From Hydractinia symbiolongicarpus (taxonomy: Eukaryota > Cnidaria > Hydrozoa > Anthoathecata > Hydractiniidae), in assembly GCF_029227915.1 (NCBI RefSeq), contig NC_079877.1, positions 17,470,851-17,534,850 of the forward strand: 64,000 bases of DNA. Direction: 5' to 3'. Below, in pieces: positions 31,347 to 42,924 of this stretch. Below the pieces are notes generated by a model. That model was not told the DNA's origin. It searched no databases and was given only the letters and a program-made list of their open reading frames with translations. Numbering within the stretch: position 1 is the stretch's first letter; the number at the start of each line of letters is the position of its first letter. The translations under genes and the position numbers were made by a program.

Positions 31347-32221
31347 TACGGAAGCCGATAGGTGCAAAAAATCTTTTTCGAAATTGTATGAAAATGTTTT
31401 TCAAGATAGTAATAATATTATTCGAAATGGTGAAAATGTTATTCGAAATGGTGAAAATGTTTGCCGAAATAGTAAAAATGTTATTCAAAGTACTAAAAAT
31501 GTTATTCAAAATGGTAAAAGTGTTTGCCGAGAAATAGTAAAAATGTTTCCCGAGGATGGTGAAAATGTTTCTCTAAATAGATCTGGGACGAGTTAAGGTC
31601 TGGTGCCGAGTATAATGGCGGTACCCTCAAGTTCCCTTTTTTAGCGGAAAAAGTAAAGTACAGAGAATGAAATGGACAGTCCAGGGAATAGTCCAAGGAC
31701 ATTGTCCTTTAGCTTTATTATATATTCATCATGTTTTCTCTGAGTGTGGATTGCAGTTCACTGCAAAATTTTGTGGTCTTACTTCAACTACTTGATTGAT
31801 TTTCTGGGAATGTCGCCACCTGAGAACTTCCACTCGGCCAACCATTTGTATACTGTCATGTTATATAATAAATAAATAAATAAGAATAAAGGTGAACTTC
31901 TCTTTGTGTTACTTCTTTTAAGGTCATGTATTTTGAGAAATATTTTCTTTTTTTCGGGAAACGTTTTTACCATTTCGAAAAAAACTTTCTTCTTTTTTGA
32001 AAGAGATTTTCACCATTTTGAAAAAGATTTTCTCCATTTTGAATAAGATTTTTTCCATTTTGAAAAAGATTTTCACTATTTTGAAAAAGATTTTCTCCAT
32101 TTCGAAAAAGATTTTCACCAATTTGAAAAAGATTTTCACCATTTTGAAAAAGATTTTTACCATTTTGAAAGAGATTTTCAGTTATTGCGGGAAAATTTTT
32201 TTGCACCTATCGGCTTCCGTA
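31347..32221. mobile_element. foldback element with 21-bp repeats in its arms and 6-bp target duplication
   Basis: The left end TACGGAAGCCGATAGGTGCA (31347-31366) is perfectly inverted at the right end (32202-32221). TAAATA flanks both ends (31341-31346, 32222-32227). Both arms then carry imperfect tandem 21-bp units related to ATTCGAAATGGTGAAAATGTT (left, about 31395-31570) and to their complement (right, about 31960-32185), so the arms can fold back over about 220 bp. The core (about 31590-31940) has no recognisable gene. Long open frames on either strand across the arms are by-products of the 21-bp period. Confidence 0.8.
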
Positions 32222-32227
32222 TAAATA

Positions 32228-33315
32228 GGCTACACTTAACCTAATTAGGTTATATATTTCATTTTAACATAATTCTTAGTTGCGCGAACCATATCGAGGC
32301 ACGAGTGACAATTTTGGAATCATGGTCGCATAGACTATCCCTTCTGAACAAAGATTTTTTGCGATTTTGTCCTAGGAATGTGTGAAAAGCCATTAAATAT
32401 TGTAATGTCTTAACTAGGTTACATATCGCCTAACTAGGCTACAATGAGTCGCTTAAATAGGTGGTATGCCTTAATTAGCCTAAATAAGTGTGTACCCTGA
32501 ATGTTTGGCAACAACGTGGATAAACAAAAACAAATCTTTTCTTGAAGATAAATTCACGTGCAGCGACATTTGAGCACATTAAACGAGACAATATTACAAA
32601 GCCTCAAATTAACATAACAAAAGAATCTCGATTAACATTTTTTATGGTAGTCAAATCTTCACAGACAACAAGGAAACCGAGACAAGATAGGTTTTGCTCG
32701 ATCAGTGTTTTTTTTGTCTTGATGGTACCAAACACACAGGTTGTGTTATATGAAACCTAGGTTGGATGTTCGAGCCGAAAGTCCCCCGCGAAGTTGAGAG
32801 TAAGAAAAAAACTTTTCCATACACAAAACACACACTATATAGCCGCGGTCCACTAAATGTGCGCCCCTTCGGCGGGGCGCAATTATGTCAGTCGCGTGAC
32901 GGCGCTGACGTACACTGGATCCGCCCCTGTTTTCGGTGGAAACCGTGAAATGTGGAAAGAACACCGGGGCACGCGCGCTGCACAAACCCTAAAAAGGGCC
33001 AGGTAACAAAGTTGAGTGGGTACGAAACAAATTAATGAGAAGAAATAAATCAATAAATAAGATATAACGCGAAAACAACAACAAGGGGACGGACGGAGCA
33101 GGGAATTTGGTGTACCTTCCTCCTCCCCAAGACGTGATTCATTCATAATCCTATAACTTTTAGCACTGTAAGCATTTAGCGAGAAGTTCCAGTTTCTAAG
33201 GAGAAATATACATATCTTATCTATAAGTTTTCTAACAACGTTTAAATTTGATTTCATTAGTTCACGGAAAGCTAGAAGAGCTGGCAGCTAGCTATAGCTT
33301 GTAGCCTGGAGCTTA
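32228..33315. other. intergenic DNA, no gene recognised
   Basis: No domain-bearing frame. A short GC-rich palindromic patch, GCGCCCCTTCGGCGGGGCGC, lies at about 32861-32880. Confidence 0.4.
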
Positions 33316-33440
33316 TTTATGGCTGTTTTCCATGCTAGTATGGGTTTAAACGGGGTATAATATTGACGTTCCAAACTGATCTAGACTGTGTTTATTTATG
33401 ACTCCCTTCTCTTTCAATTTATAAACACTTCTCTTCTGTG
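33316..33440 (-). mobile_element. LINE 3' end fragment, copy 2
   Basis: GTTTTCCATGCTAGTATGGG and the following bases match the 3' end of LINE copy 1 (25355-25440). Only the last ~120 bases are present, and the R2 copy B begins immediately after. Confidence 0.6.
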
Positions 33441-33445
33441 TGGTG

Positions 33446-34232
33446 CTGTTCTGCCCAATCTTATGACGCTGCCAAATCTTTGGACATAAAATTGCCCAGT
33501 CTTAAAACTGGGCAGGGCGGTAAAAGATTGGGCAAAAGACCATGTTAGGCCCATCTTTGGCGCCTTTTAGATTTTAAGGAAGGGATGCACCACACAAGCT
33601 CTGTTTTTTGCGACTCCCAACAAACATTCTCAGGCACATTAACACATCATATTTTGGGTACTGTTGAATTGACCCGGTCAGTTTTTGGACACAGTAGAGT
33701 GAAAATCGTAGCTAGCTAGCTAGCTAGGTAGCTGGTAGAGCATGTGTTATACATTTAGCATTTATATACAGCATGTAGTAGTGGCTAAATTTTAAAAATA
33801 AAATGTTTATATTTATAAAGTATCAGAAAAATCGTATTCAACCATATTATTAGTTAGCTAGCTGTTAATTTTATTGGATGAGATGTTTAGCCAGCTAGCG
33901 AGCTGTAGCCAGCTAGCTAATATCATAGTCTATAGAAGAAAAACCTTTATGCTAATATGGTTGAGTAGTTTTAATTTTTTATAAAGTACATGGTATATAT
34001 AAATTTTTGGCTTTTGATTTTCCAAGAAAAGTTTCAATTTAAAGTTCCTATTAAGAGGTAAAAGTCTAAAAAATTTATTGTTCTGTTTGTCTTCCACAAT
34101 TGTTCTAAGATTGGGCATGTACGTCTGTAGATTGGGCAGTCCAGTCTTAAGACTGGCCACCCATTTGTCACTGTCGGAAGATTGGCCTGGCCTGTCTTAA
34201 GACAGGGTGCGTTCCAAGATTGGGCAGAACAG
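33446..34232. mobile_element. non-autonomous TIR element family R2, copy B
   Basis: Starts CTGTTCTGCCCAATCTT and ends with its near-perfect inverse AAGATTGGGCAGAACAG. Same internal sequence as copy A, plus an extra AGCT-repeat tract near 33710-33730 and an inserted A/T stretch near 33760-33830. Contains CAGTCTTAAGACTGG-type palindromes near 34142. No gene. Confidence 0.75.
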
Positions 34233-34577
34233 TGCCGTAGCTTAGTGGTTAGCTTTAACTCTAGTAGTACTTTGTGCAGGAGACCAGGGTTCAATTACCC
34301 TTCGCTTGGCAGAAATTCAATATGGGCGAATGAATTTTCCAGAGCCCCAGGTTAACCCAAGCCATGTGAGGGAAATTGGGTAGATGGCACAAATGTGTGG
34401 GCAGTTGGAAGTTGTGGGTAGTTTTTTGGTAGACCCTAATTGGGTCTGCCTAGCTCAAAATGAGCATTAAATACTCCCCATCTATAAGCCATGGCCCTCC
34501 TGGAAATAATAGACAGGGTATATCCCTAGATATTTGTGAGATTAGCCATGTAAAATATGCACATCTATCTATCTCAA
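34230..34577 (+). mobile_element. tRNA-derived SINE
   Basis: The head has an A-box-like TAGCTTAGTGG (about 34237) and a B-box-like GGTTCAATTACC (about 34289), the internal promoter of RNA polymerase III. A non-tRNA body and a simple ATCT-repeat tail (about 34562-34577) follow. It starts exactly at the right end of R2 copy B. Family unknown to me. Confidence 0.6.
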
Positions 34578-35755
34578 TCTATGATTTAACCAATTCTCTT
34601 CTGTATTTTAACACTTTTTTTTCAGTGTTTTGACACTTGTCTTTTGCACTTAACACCTCTCTGCATGTGGCCTGTCTGTTCAGAACTAAATTAAAATATC
34701 TGGTCTGTAGTTTTGCACCCATTGTCTGTATAATTTTTTTACTTTTCATGATAAGTACTACTCTTGCTCTAGCTATGCTTCTCATTGTAGCACGTCCTAG
34801 TAAGCACGAGACCTAAATAAAACAATATCACAAATCAAATCAATAGCAGAGTAGTTAATCAATGATAGACAAAATAAATGAATAAATAAATGGCTCCACA
34901 GAATTCTGAAAATCATAAAGTATCCTCAGCAAACTACATGCTTTTTCTTTTATAAGAATATCATGCTTGGATTTTAGGCTAAAAAATTTAATTTGTTAAG
35001 AACAATAGAAAAATATAAATAATGACCAGCCTGGTTAAAATTAGATGGAGCTAAATGAACATTTAGCTCATGTTAATTGTGGTGACTGCAGTGGTGTCTC
35101 GGTCGCCTTGTATATACTTGCTAATGTTCTTAGGATCACATATAAGGAAACTTTACTTGAAACAATATTGGTCAATACAGGATAGGAGACTTCCCTCGCT
35201 TACTAGCTTTAAGATGCCTCGCTTATTGGGACAGGCCTGCAAATACCTGTACATTGTCCATTTCAAATTTGGCTATGCAAACAACTGGTTGGAGCTAAAG
35301 ATTCCCACCCGACCTCCCTAATGTGATGTCACTCTGGTCAACCAATATGGAGTATCATTGCCTCATCACCACATAGCGTTCGTCACCGCAACCATTGTTA
35401 AATGACAGAGTTAGCCGAGTTCAGTATATGACTGGTTTAAACTGGCTTATCCCTCACGCATCAACAAAGATGGAGACACTTGCTCTAGCTGCACGGTTTC
35501 CTTGAACAACTATTTGGCTAAAACTGTTGTCAAGGTTTTAGTCCAGCAGTGGGAGCAAGAGTCCTGCCTAATTACACATTGCGCGATTTAACTGATGGAG
35601 ATGTCGGGCTTCCTAAGTCAGCCAAAAATTTGGACAGATACACGTGTGTGGCCTGTTGATTATATCATTACTTGATATTATTACTGTATGCTATTATTAA
35701 TTTATAATATTATTATTATTTATATTGAAGAATAGAAGAGAATAATGAGATTGAG
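34578..35755. other. intergenic DNA, no gene recognised
   Basis: 35160-35640 is somewhat richer in GC and may be an old transposon remnant, but no protein motif could be read in any frame. Confidence 0.35.
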
Positions 35756-36056
35756 GAAGTAATGCAGTGGGAGACATTCACAATTGCAGTGCAGCCAAGA
35801 TGTACATGTCATTGTGAGTGTGTCATACTATTAAAGTGCATTATGACGAAGAGAATAATGAGATATGCCGTGGGGGACATTCAAGCTTGTCGTACCATTA
35901 AAGTGCATATGATGAAATTAATACAGTGGGGGACATTCAAGCTTGTCCTACCATTGAACAGCATTATGATGAAATGCAGTGGGGGACACTCACAATGGAG
36001 TGCAGCCAAGATGTACATGTCATTGTGAGTGTCTCATACCATTTAAGTGTATATGA
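35756..36056 (+). repeat. degenerate tandem repeat, about 52-70 bp units in a ~210-bp duplication
   Basis: GCAGTGGGAGACATTCA-like units recur near 35763, 35871, 35926 and 35976. GTGCAGCCAAGATGTACATG occurs at about 35788 and 35999. This is a higher-order tandem arrangement with no gene. Confidence 0.6.
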
Positions 36057-36440
36057 TGGGGTAAGTACTGTTTTTGTATCTGCACATGTATTTGTCCTGC
36101 CTTTATTGTTTAATCTTATTGCCTGGCATCCCAATCCATGCCCCAAATATACAATTGCGTTCCAATGCGAAGGATGTTGTATAAATTTATTTCATAATAC
36201 AATGTTCTTTACTATTATGATGTGTTTTTACTGGGGAACCCGGACAATTAAGGTATTCTTATGAAAAAAGGTGTATTGAAAAAGATAAAGAAATGCCTTA
36301 AACAGAATACCACAATGTATTTTTTGTCTAAAGTATATATTGGTCACTAAAATACACACAAATTTTTTTTTCAAAAACGTGAGTTATCAATTTTCTTTGA
36401 GTTTATGGTAGTGTTTTGAACAGAACAGAAGAGAAGTGTT
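36057..36440. other. intergenic DNA, nothing recognised
   Basis: AT-rich, with no conserved motif seen. Confidence 0.35.
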
Positions 36441-36488
36441 TTGACTAAGAAGAGAAGTGAGCCATAGGGGTCATCGTAATATTGCTCA

Positions 36489-36520
36489 TGCATCGCACTC
36501 CTGTGTAGGAGTGCGATGCA
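36489..36520. repeat. perfect 14-bp hairpin
   Basis: TGCATCGCACTCCT (36489-36502), loop GTGT, AGGAGTGCGATGCA (36507-36520). It is absent at the matching place of LINE copy 1, so it was added to copy 3. Confidence 0.6.
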
Positions 36521-37299
36521 CGAGTCTTTCTCAGTTTACCTCTCTGGGCTAGTCCCACAGGAACTATCAATTTTCTATAATTTTTTACCCAATTATCCTC
36601 CTCCATTCTTCCAAACGTCTCAACCAACTCCATTTTCTGATCTAGATAACATTTCTAACGACATAAATACTCAGCATGCTTCTTAGCTCATCTGAATTAT
36701 TTCTGTCTTTCAAACTGTTGTTACACATGCACGTAACCATTCTCATATCGTTACTGTTGAAACAGTCAAGATCTTTTTGCATCACTGGCTATATCTGACT
36801 ACAGCACAACATAACACTTTTTACACAGGCTCATGCAACCCATATCTTTTAACTCAATCAACAAGACTAAGCTGATCAAGGAAGGAAGTAACTCTCTGAT
36901 ATTTTTTTAAACAGAACCTATCCTTCTAGTAATACTTCTTCCAACACCTTTACTACACAACATATCACCTAAGAAACAGAATTTTTATCACTATTTTTAT
37001 GAGCCATTGCTGTACACCATTAAAACTGTAAATGCCTTTCTAGAGGTTTTCCTGCCATACTGCTGCAGGCCTATCAATAAGGGGCTCGCCCAATTCAGAG
37101 AAATGGGATAATAGGTTAGTCATTAAATGCTCTCCCCCATTCCACAAAAAGTTTATCTAGGCAAGCGATTTTGATTTCCAAACTTGGTACTCTGAATTTG
37201 TTTTTTTATAATTTGTTTTTTATTTAGATTAAAATGAAACTTTTTTATTTTCGAAATTTAAAAAAAATTTTAAATAGAATAAGCTAACAATATATTGCT

Positions 37300-37815
37300 T
37301 GTTTTGCTGGTAAGTGCAATTATGCAGACTTTTTTCATGCTTATCTCATGGGCATTCACCTCTACACCACTGAAGCATGGCGTTGCTATAAATGAAAAAT
37401 CAGCTGTAATCTTTAGTTACCACTATAAATAGGTTGTATTGATGATATCTAAGTATTAAGTTATTTAAGGCTTAGATATAGCTAAATGTTTTCTCTAGAT
37501 TGGCTAAAACAGCCTTACCTAGAAATAGAAACTCAAAATGTCCCTACAAAATTGTTGATATTTCTCAGTCCAAATTTATGAACGGTGGCCACAATATTTT
37601 TTCATATCTCTTTCAAGGAATAGGGCTTTTATCATACTTTGAGTATTTACGAAAATAGGACAACAAAAACACATGGCTTTAGCATATGCATCCTCTTCTT
37701 TTTTAGTATAGAACGTAGTTTCTTCTTGAAAATATATCCCCTGGTAATTCCTTATCTGGGTCAGGAGTCAGTGGATTAGCTAGAATGTACAGGTTGGCTT
37801 TGAATGGGGTTTTAT
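37300..37815 (+). repeat. repeat family R1, copy 4 (very degenerate)
   Basis: Weak matches to R1: TAAGTGCAATTATGCAGACTT, GGGCATTCACCTCTAC near 37350, and GGTCAGGAGTCAGTGGATTAG with CAGGTTGGCTTTGAAT near 37754-37800. Confidence 0.5.
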
Positions 37816-38226
37816 TGGTTAAATTCTTTACAATGGAACAAATTTCATTATTATTCCTGGGGTGCGTAAACATTACGCTTTTTAGGAAAGGATTTTAGAA
37901 GTATCCATCCTACAACTGTCAAGTTGGGAAATGTTATTTAAAGTGCTGGTATAGTCTTCTTTTGGAGAAAAATAAAATAAGTAAAATATAAAAAATATAA
38001 AAAATATTTGACATTAGGGGAATAGATGCTTTTCATAATCCATTGTTGGCATTTAAATTAATTTCCACATAAATATTGCTTAGTCCACAACTAGTCCCAA
38101 AGTTTAATTAATTTCTTCACACAGCTTTTTGATGTCTGAGTTGAAATGTGAGGTGATAGGAACTCTTTTACTTCACATTTTTAATGTTTTCTATGCAATA
38201 TCTATGTTTTGAAGTTTAGAGCGCAG

Positions 38227-38334
38227 TGTTAACATCAATTTATTTACTGAGATAGATAAAACCCCCAGTCATACAACACAATTATAAACTTATCTAAAAT
38301 ATAACAATAGTAAACATAGTAAACATCTTAAACA
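38227..38334 (-). repeat. copia 1 3' LTR
   Basis: Starts TGTTAACATC and ends CATCTTAAACA in plus orientation; 108 bp, unusually short. Confidence 0.9.
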
Positions 38335-38490
38335 TTCTCCCATCTTTTAAGAGAGATAGCATTCTGCAATAACTGTCTTTTGAACAAAATGAAATGTTTA
38401 AAAATAAAAGAATGTAGTTTTGTTTTGTTTTCTTTTTTGATTCGTTCAACAACAAGAATTATTGTCCCTGACATATCATCTTCCTAGGGG

Positions 38491-41400
38491 CTACAACAAC
38501 TTGCTCATAACGTAATCAATCAAACGTAATCTTCCCATTTGTTAAAACATTCATCAACCGCTGCAAGGATGCTCCTCACTTGGTCATTCCATCTGACAAT
38601 TGTAATGATGCAGGTATCCATCGAACAGAAACTTTTCCTTCATTGACCATTTGTTGAATAGCTGCTATATCGATTCTAAGACGTTTTTCTGCCACCAGAG
38701 TAGTAGCATGAATATTTTCATACAAAGATTTATTATCAATATAAGCTGTTATGGGAATACAATTCTTATTTGTTCTCTGTGAAAACAAAATCTGTGACAT
38801 TAAACAGCCTATGTAGTATGCATTATCAATACCATTAACTAAGGATAAGGCTTCAGCAGCAATGGTACTCTTAACAACCCTCTTGATCTTCTTTGAACAC
38901 CAAGAAATTGGGAAACATTTCCCATCCTCTGCAACGACAATCACCATACTACCGTCAGCACTGGAGACGCCATCTGGTAAGTTTGCATATGACGCATCTG
39001 AAAAGACTACCAACTTTCACAATTCATACTTTGGCATATTTGGAAAGATTAAGCACACATTGTTAGTGGCTTTCATTTTCTTTATAACCTTGTTAGCCAC
39101 CAAAGGATGCTCTACTCTTGCGTTTTTAATGGAAACACTTAATTCCAGCACATCGAAAGCCAAATCTGGGCAAGTTTGAGTAGCTATCCAGTTCAATTGT
39201 CCTATTGCAGATCTAAGTTCATGTAATTTGTCATCATTGAGTTCATCACGCTTTCTAGTGGTTCGTTTGTTTGAAATCTGTATTTCCTGAATGCATTAAA
39301 CATACTGCTTTTGATCCATAGTTATATTTCCACCATTTTGAGAAATATTTATCCCAATGTATTTAAAGTTGGTCTCTTCTATCTTACCAACATTATAGGT
39401 CTTATTAACTGTGACATAATAGATGCTTCAAAAATTTTATTTCCTGCAAGTACAAAATCATCTACATGCATTATAAAGATGCCACAAAGATTGTTATCTG
39501 TATCTTTCCAGTAGAAAAGTGCTTTATTTACTGTGGACTGCTCTGCTTTCAGCTTTAATAAGGTCTGACGTACACTGAAATACTAATTTCTTGGAGCATC
39601 GTTTAAGCCATAAACGACTTTAACAAGCTTCCATGTGAATCCATCTGGAACATTTGCTTCTTTGGGGGGTGTAACATAAACATCACGATCAATAGTGTGA
39701 CCTTGCAGAAATGCAGACTTTACATCTAATGCCACACAATTCCAATTCTTGCAGGCTGCTATTCCAAAAAACATACGAAGAGTGTCTTTAGCTGCAGTTG
39801 GTGAGTCACGTTGCAGTTTGTGCTCTTCCTCAAATCCTCTAACAACAAGACGTGCCTTTACAACTTTAGAGGAATCCACTTCTTTTTCAGTGATAATCCA
39901 TCTTGTTGATATCTTACTTTGTTTATCATCCGGAACCTGTAGAACAACATCAAACAATTTCCAGTTGTCTAATTCCTTCTGTTTTGCTTTAACTGACTCT
40001 AAAGTATCATGTACGTGTTCTGAAAAATAACTACATTGACACTTTCAACTTTTTTTCCAATCTTCAACATCCTTAAAATCTAGGCACATTTCATCATTTG
40101 TACCTTCTTTCCTTATGTTGTACCAACTACTGTACTTCCCTGTAGCTTTTCCACCTCTACTTATCACTTTTGCTGAAAACCATTTTGGTACATCTTTCAT
40201 TTTCACTTCAATATGGTCGTTAACTTTAGGAAAATCATGCTCTTTTCGAACAGACACCTGTTGTTCTCCTTCCAAATTCATTTCTGCTTCTGGTACATCT
40301 AAAACATTTTCCTCATGTTCACTTCTATTACGTTGTTCTTGTTGCACAGGTGTAGCATTTGACTCTTCAACCTCTAAATCAATCACTACTTCTGATTGAT
40401 GATCACCTACATCTTTGTTCTCTTTAAGATCTGTATTGTCAAGTTTGTTCTGATTAGAGCCAGAAAATTGTTGACCCACTTTAACTAATCGACAAGGTGG
40501 GACTTTGACATACATACTGCCTTGCGGAACAAAAACAACCTTGCCGTCTTGACCAATAACTTTAGCAGGACCCCTCCACTTTGGTGAATCATCACGTTTA
40601 TAGTAGACTTTCTCTCCAGTGTAATACTGTGTGTTAGTACTTCGAATCTGATGATGCAAAGCTCTTCTAACTCTTTCTGAAACTTCAGCTTCAATAAATG
40701 CTTTACGTGCATTATGAAGGGCATTAATATGCTTTGCAAACACATGCGATACCGTTACACCCTCTAAAGCTGGTGGATTTGCATTTAACACTGATGGCAA
40801 ATTCGGATTCCGTCCGAAAACTAATTGATATGAACTATAACCAGAATTCATATGCAAGGAATTCTTGGCATTAAGTGCCCAGACCAAACCAACTTCCAAC
40901 GATAATTTTGGGTTTTCATCAAGAATCTTTCTCAAACAATCATCTACAATTGCATGGTTCCATTCACACAATCCATTTTGTCATGGACTACAAGCTGCTG
41001 TGTTTAAAACTTCAATATTTAGGTTATCACACATATCCCGGTACTCTTCATTAGCAAATTCTCCTCCATTGTCTGCTAATAAGCGTCCAGGAACACCAAA
41101 TCCATTGCCAATCCACAACTGCATGGTTTTGTCAATAATAACAGAAGGTAATTTGCTTCGAATTACTGTAGCTAAAGTCAATCGAGTAGCTGCATCAATG
41201 AGGTAAAACAACCATATTTTACTTTTTTCCCATTCTTTAAGATCCATTACAACACACTGATTAAAATCAGTAGCTAATGGCAGTGAGACCACTGGTCTAG
41301 GTGATGTCCGTTTAAACTTTTTGCATGTTTCACAGTCCTGTTCAATTTGATCCAGGATTCTCTTACAGTCTTCATCATATAGTTTTGCATCAACCAACAA

Positions 41401-41556
41401 ACTTGCTAACCGTTTTGCAGTGGGATGTCCAAATTGTTTGTGCAAAACTTTCTTTTCTTTTTCTTTAAACGACTCATTTATCAATATTGAGTTGGATAAA
41501 CAGACTTTATCCTCTTTCAAGGGTACGCAATAATGGCCTGATGTTGTATTCTGCAA
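38491..41556 (-). pseudogene. pol: copia 1 integrase, reverse transcriptase and RNase H
   Basis: Reading from 41556: the pre-integrase zinc region (HKQFGHP...CETCKKF), then the integrase core with VMDLKEW, LADNGGEF and the third acidic residue in LCEWNHA just after an in-frame TGA (about 40980). A long acidic linker follows (40045-40700). The reverse transcriptase begins after a frameshift near 40060: KELDNWKLFDVV, RWIITEKE, ALDVKSAFLQG, VYGLNDAPRN, and the catalytic MHVDDFVLAG (VDD at 39458-39466). RNase H (38576-39013) has FSDASYA, STIAAEALSL and AYIDNKSLYE, then TGA, with the original end at TAG 38491-38493. At least two further frameshifts lie at 39014-39582. Confidence 0.88.
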
Positions 41557-42804
41557 CTAATGTACCAAATATTTCAGCAGTGTTGTTTACCAGATTTAAT
41601 TTCATGTCCGCTTTCTTCATAGCTGTTTTACTAAGAAGAAGAGGTATATCACATTCAACTATGTCTGTCACAATTTCACATTCCTTCCCAGTCATATTAC
41701 ATGGTATTTTAACTTTGCCATTGGATTTTAATCTTTCCCAACCACCGAATCGAAAAACAGTGTCACTGGGAGATCGTTGTATTTTACACTTTTGTTCTGT
41801 TGTTAGTGAATCCAAATAACACTTAAGCCAATCTTCTTCGGTAACAGTTGCTGAACAAGCACTATCTAGTACAGCACAGTTAAGAGCTTCTGACAATAAA
41901 ACATTTTTATCTTCAATTACTACGCCTGTAAAAAGAACTGCCTTTTCCACCATATCATTTTCATCGCTTGCTTGGAACACTGGCTTGTCAAAGGTTTTAT
42001 TCCCATGAGGACAAAACCGAGCAAAGTGCATAACTGACTGACAAATGTGACATCTAAGTGGTTCACCCTTTTCATCGAGTGGATTATTTCTTTTACGTAA
42101 TGGTCGTTGATTGTTTCGTTCATAATTATTTCTGTTACCATATCTAAAACGTTCATTTCGAGGTCTAACTGTATTTCCATGAGTTCCAGTAATAAATACA
42201 GGTTCAGTTTTAGTAATAGATGGTTCAACTTTTATGCTTTCATTGCTATTAGCAGATAATGATTGTTCTCCGAAAAACTTTTTTAATGCACTTTTCATTT
42301 GTTTAAACATAGTATTTACTTCTTCATAGTTTACACCAGTAAGTACAAGCTGTCTGTCCGAATGCTTTAAACAAGCTCCATCAAGTAATTTGAATGCTAA
42401 AACACTTTCTGGTAATGCCATATCAAATTTCTTTGTTTTATTGTACAACTTTTCAAATTCTATTATATACGACTCCATAGTTTCATCACCTTTTCTTTTA
42501 TAACGATCAAAGTTTGTGTAATGTTCATACATATCAGTTAATTCATCTTTCTTAAACAAGTTGTCCATAAACGCTATCAAAGTGTCTATTTCATCTTCTT
42601 TATTCAAATCAGCAATACTAATCTCACTGAACACTTTATCTCTTACTTGTGTTGAATCTTCTTCTGGTAAAGATAAGGCCACTGCGAGGCATGATTCTGC
42701 TTCTCTAAATCTGTTAATAATGTCCATGCTTTCAATTCATCAACATAACGATTATATGGCTTCTTGTCATTAAAGACTGGGGGTATCTTGTAATTGTGAC
42801 TCAT
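41507..42804 (-). pseudogene. gag-pro: copia 1 Gag and protease
   Basis: The Gag frame starts at ATG 42802-42804 (MSHNYKIPPVFNDKKPYNRY) and shifts frame near 42695 into a long open stretch of 406 codons. Motifs there are a Gag helical region (MESYIIEFEKLYNKTKKFDM), a zinc knuckle (CHICQSVMHFARFC, C-x2-C-x4-H-x4-C, about 42010-42050) and the protease active site AVLDSACSATV (about 41850-41880). Gag would form the retrotransposon particle and the protease would mature it. The first frame and the zinc-knuckle frame were one protein, so a single indel breaks it. Confidence 0.85.
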
Positions 42805-42816
42805 CCTCTGCTACCA
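42802..42816 (-). other. copia 1 primer-binding site (initiator tRNA-Met)
   Basis: Minus strand TGGTAGCAGAGGATG, complementary to the 3' end of animal initiator tRNA-Met, one base inside the 5' LTR. Its last three bases are the ATG that opens the Gag frame. Confidence 0.85.
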
Positions 42817-42817
42817 C

Positions 42818-42924
42818 TGTTAACATCAATTTATTTACTGAGATAGATAAACCCCCAGTCATACAACACAATTATAAACTAATCTAAAATATAACAGTAG
42901 TAAACATAGTGAACATCTTAAACA
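42818..42924 (-). repeat. copia 1 5' LTR
   Basis: Partner of 38227-38334, 107 bp, one A shorter in a run, with a few substitutions. Confidence 0.9.

Larger units (their letters stand above)
38227..42924 (-). mobile_element. Ty1/copia retrotransposon, nearly complete, 5-bp target duplication
   Basis: Two near-identical short LTRs (38227-38334 and 42818-42924, 108 and 107 bp, TG...CA) flank an inverted gag-pol region. CGCAG is duplicated on both sides (38222-38226, 42925-42929). The primer-binding site (42802-42816) matches the last 15 bases of animal initiator tRNA-Met, and a purine tract (AAAAGATGGGAGAA, minus strand, 38335-38348) precedes the 3' LTR. Gag, protease, integrase, reverse transcriptase and RNase H are all recognisable in copia order but interrupted by several stops and frameshifts. 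LTRs differ at only a few positions, so the insertion is fairly young. Confidence 0.92.

Noticed and set aside
31924-32224. Four overlapping open frames on both strands, rich in K, F, I and N
   Set aside because: They arise from the 21-bp tandem units of the foldback element; a period that is a multiple of three keeps every frame open.
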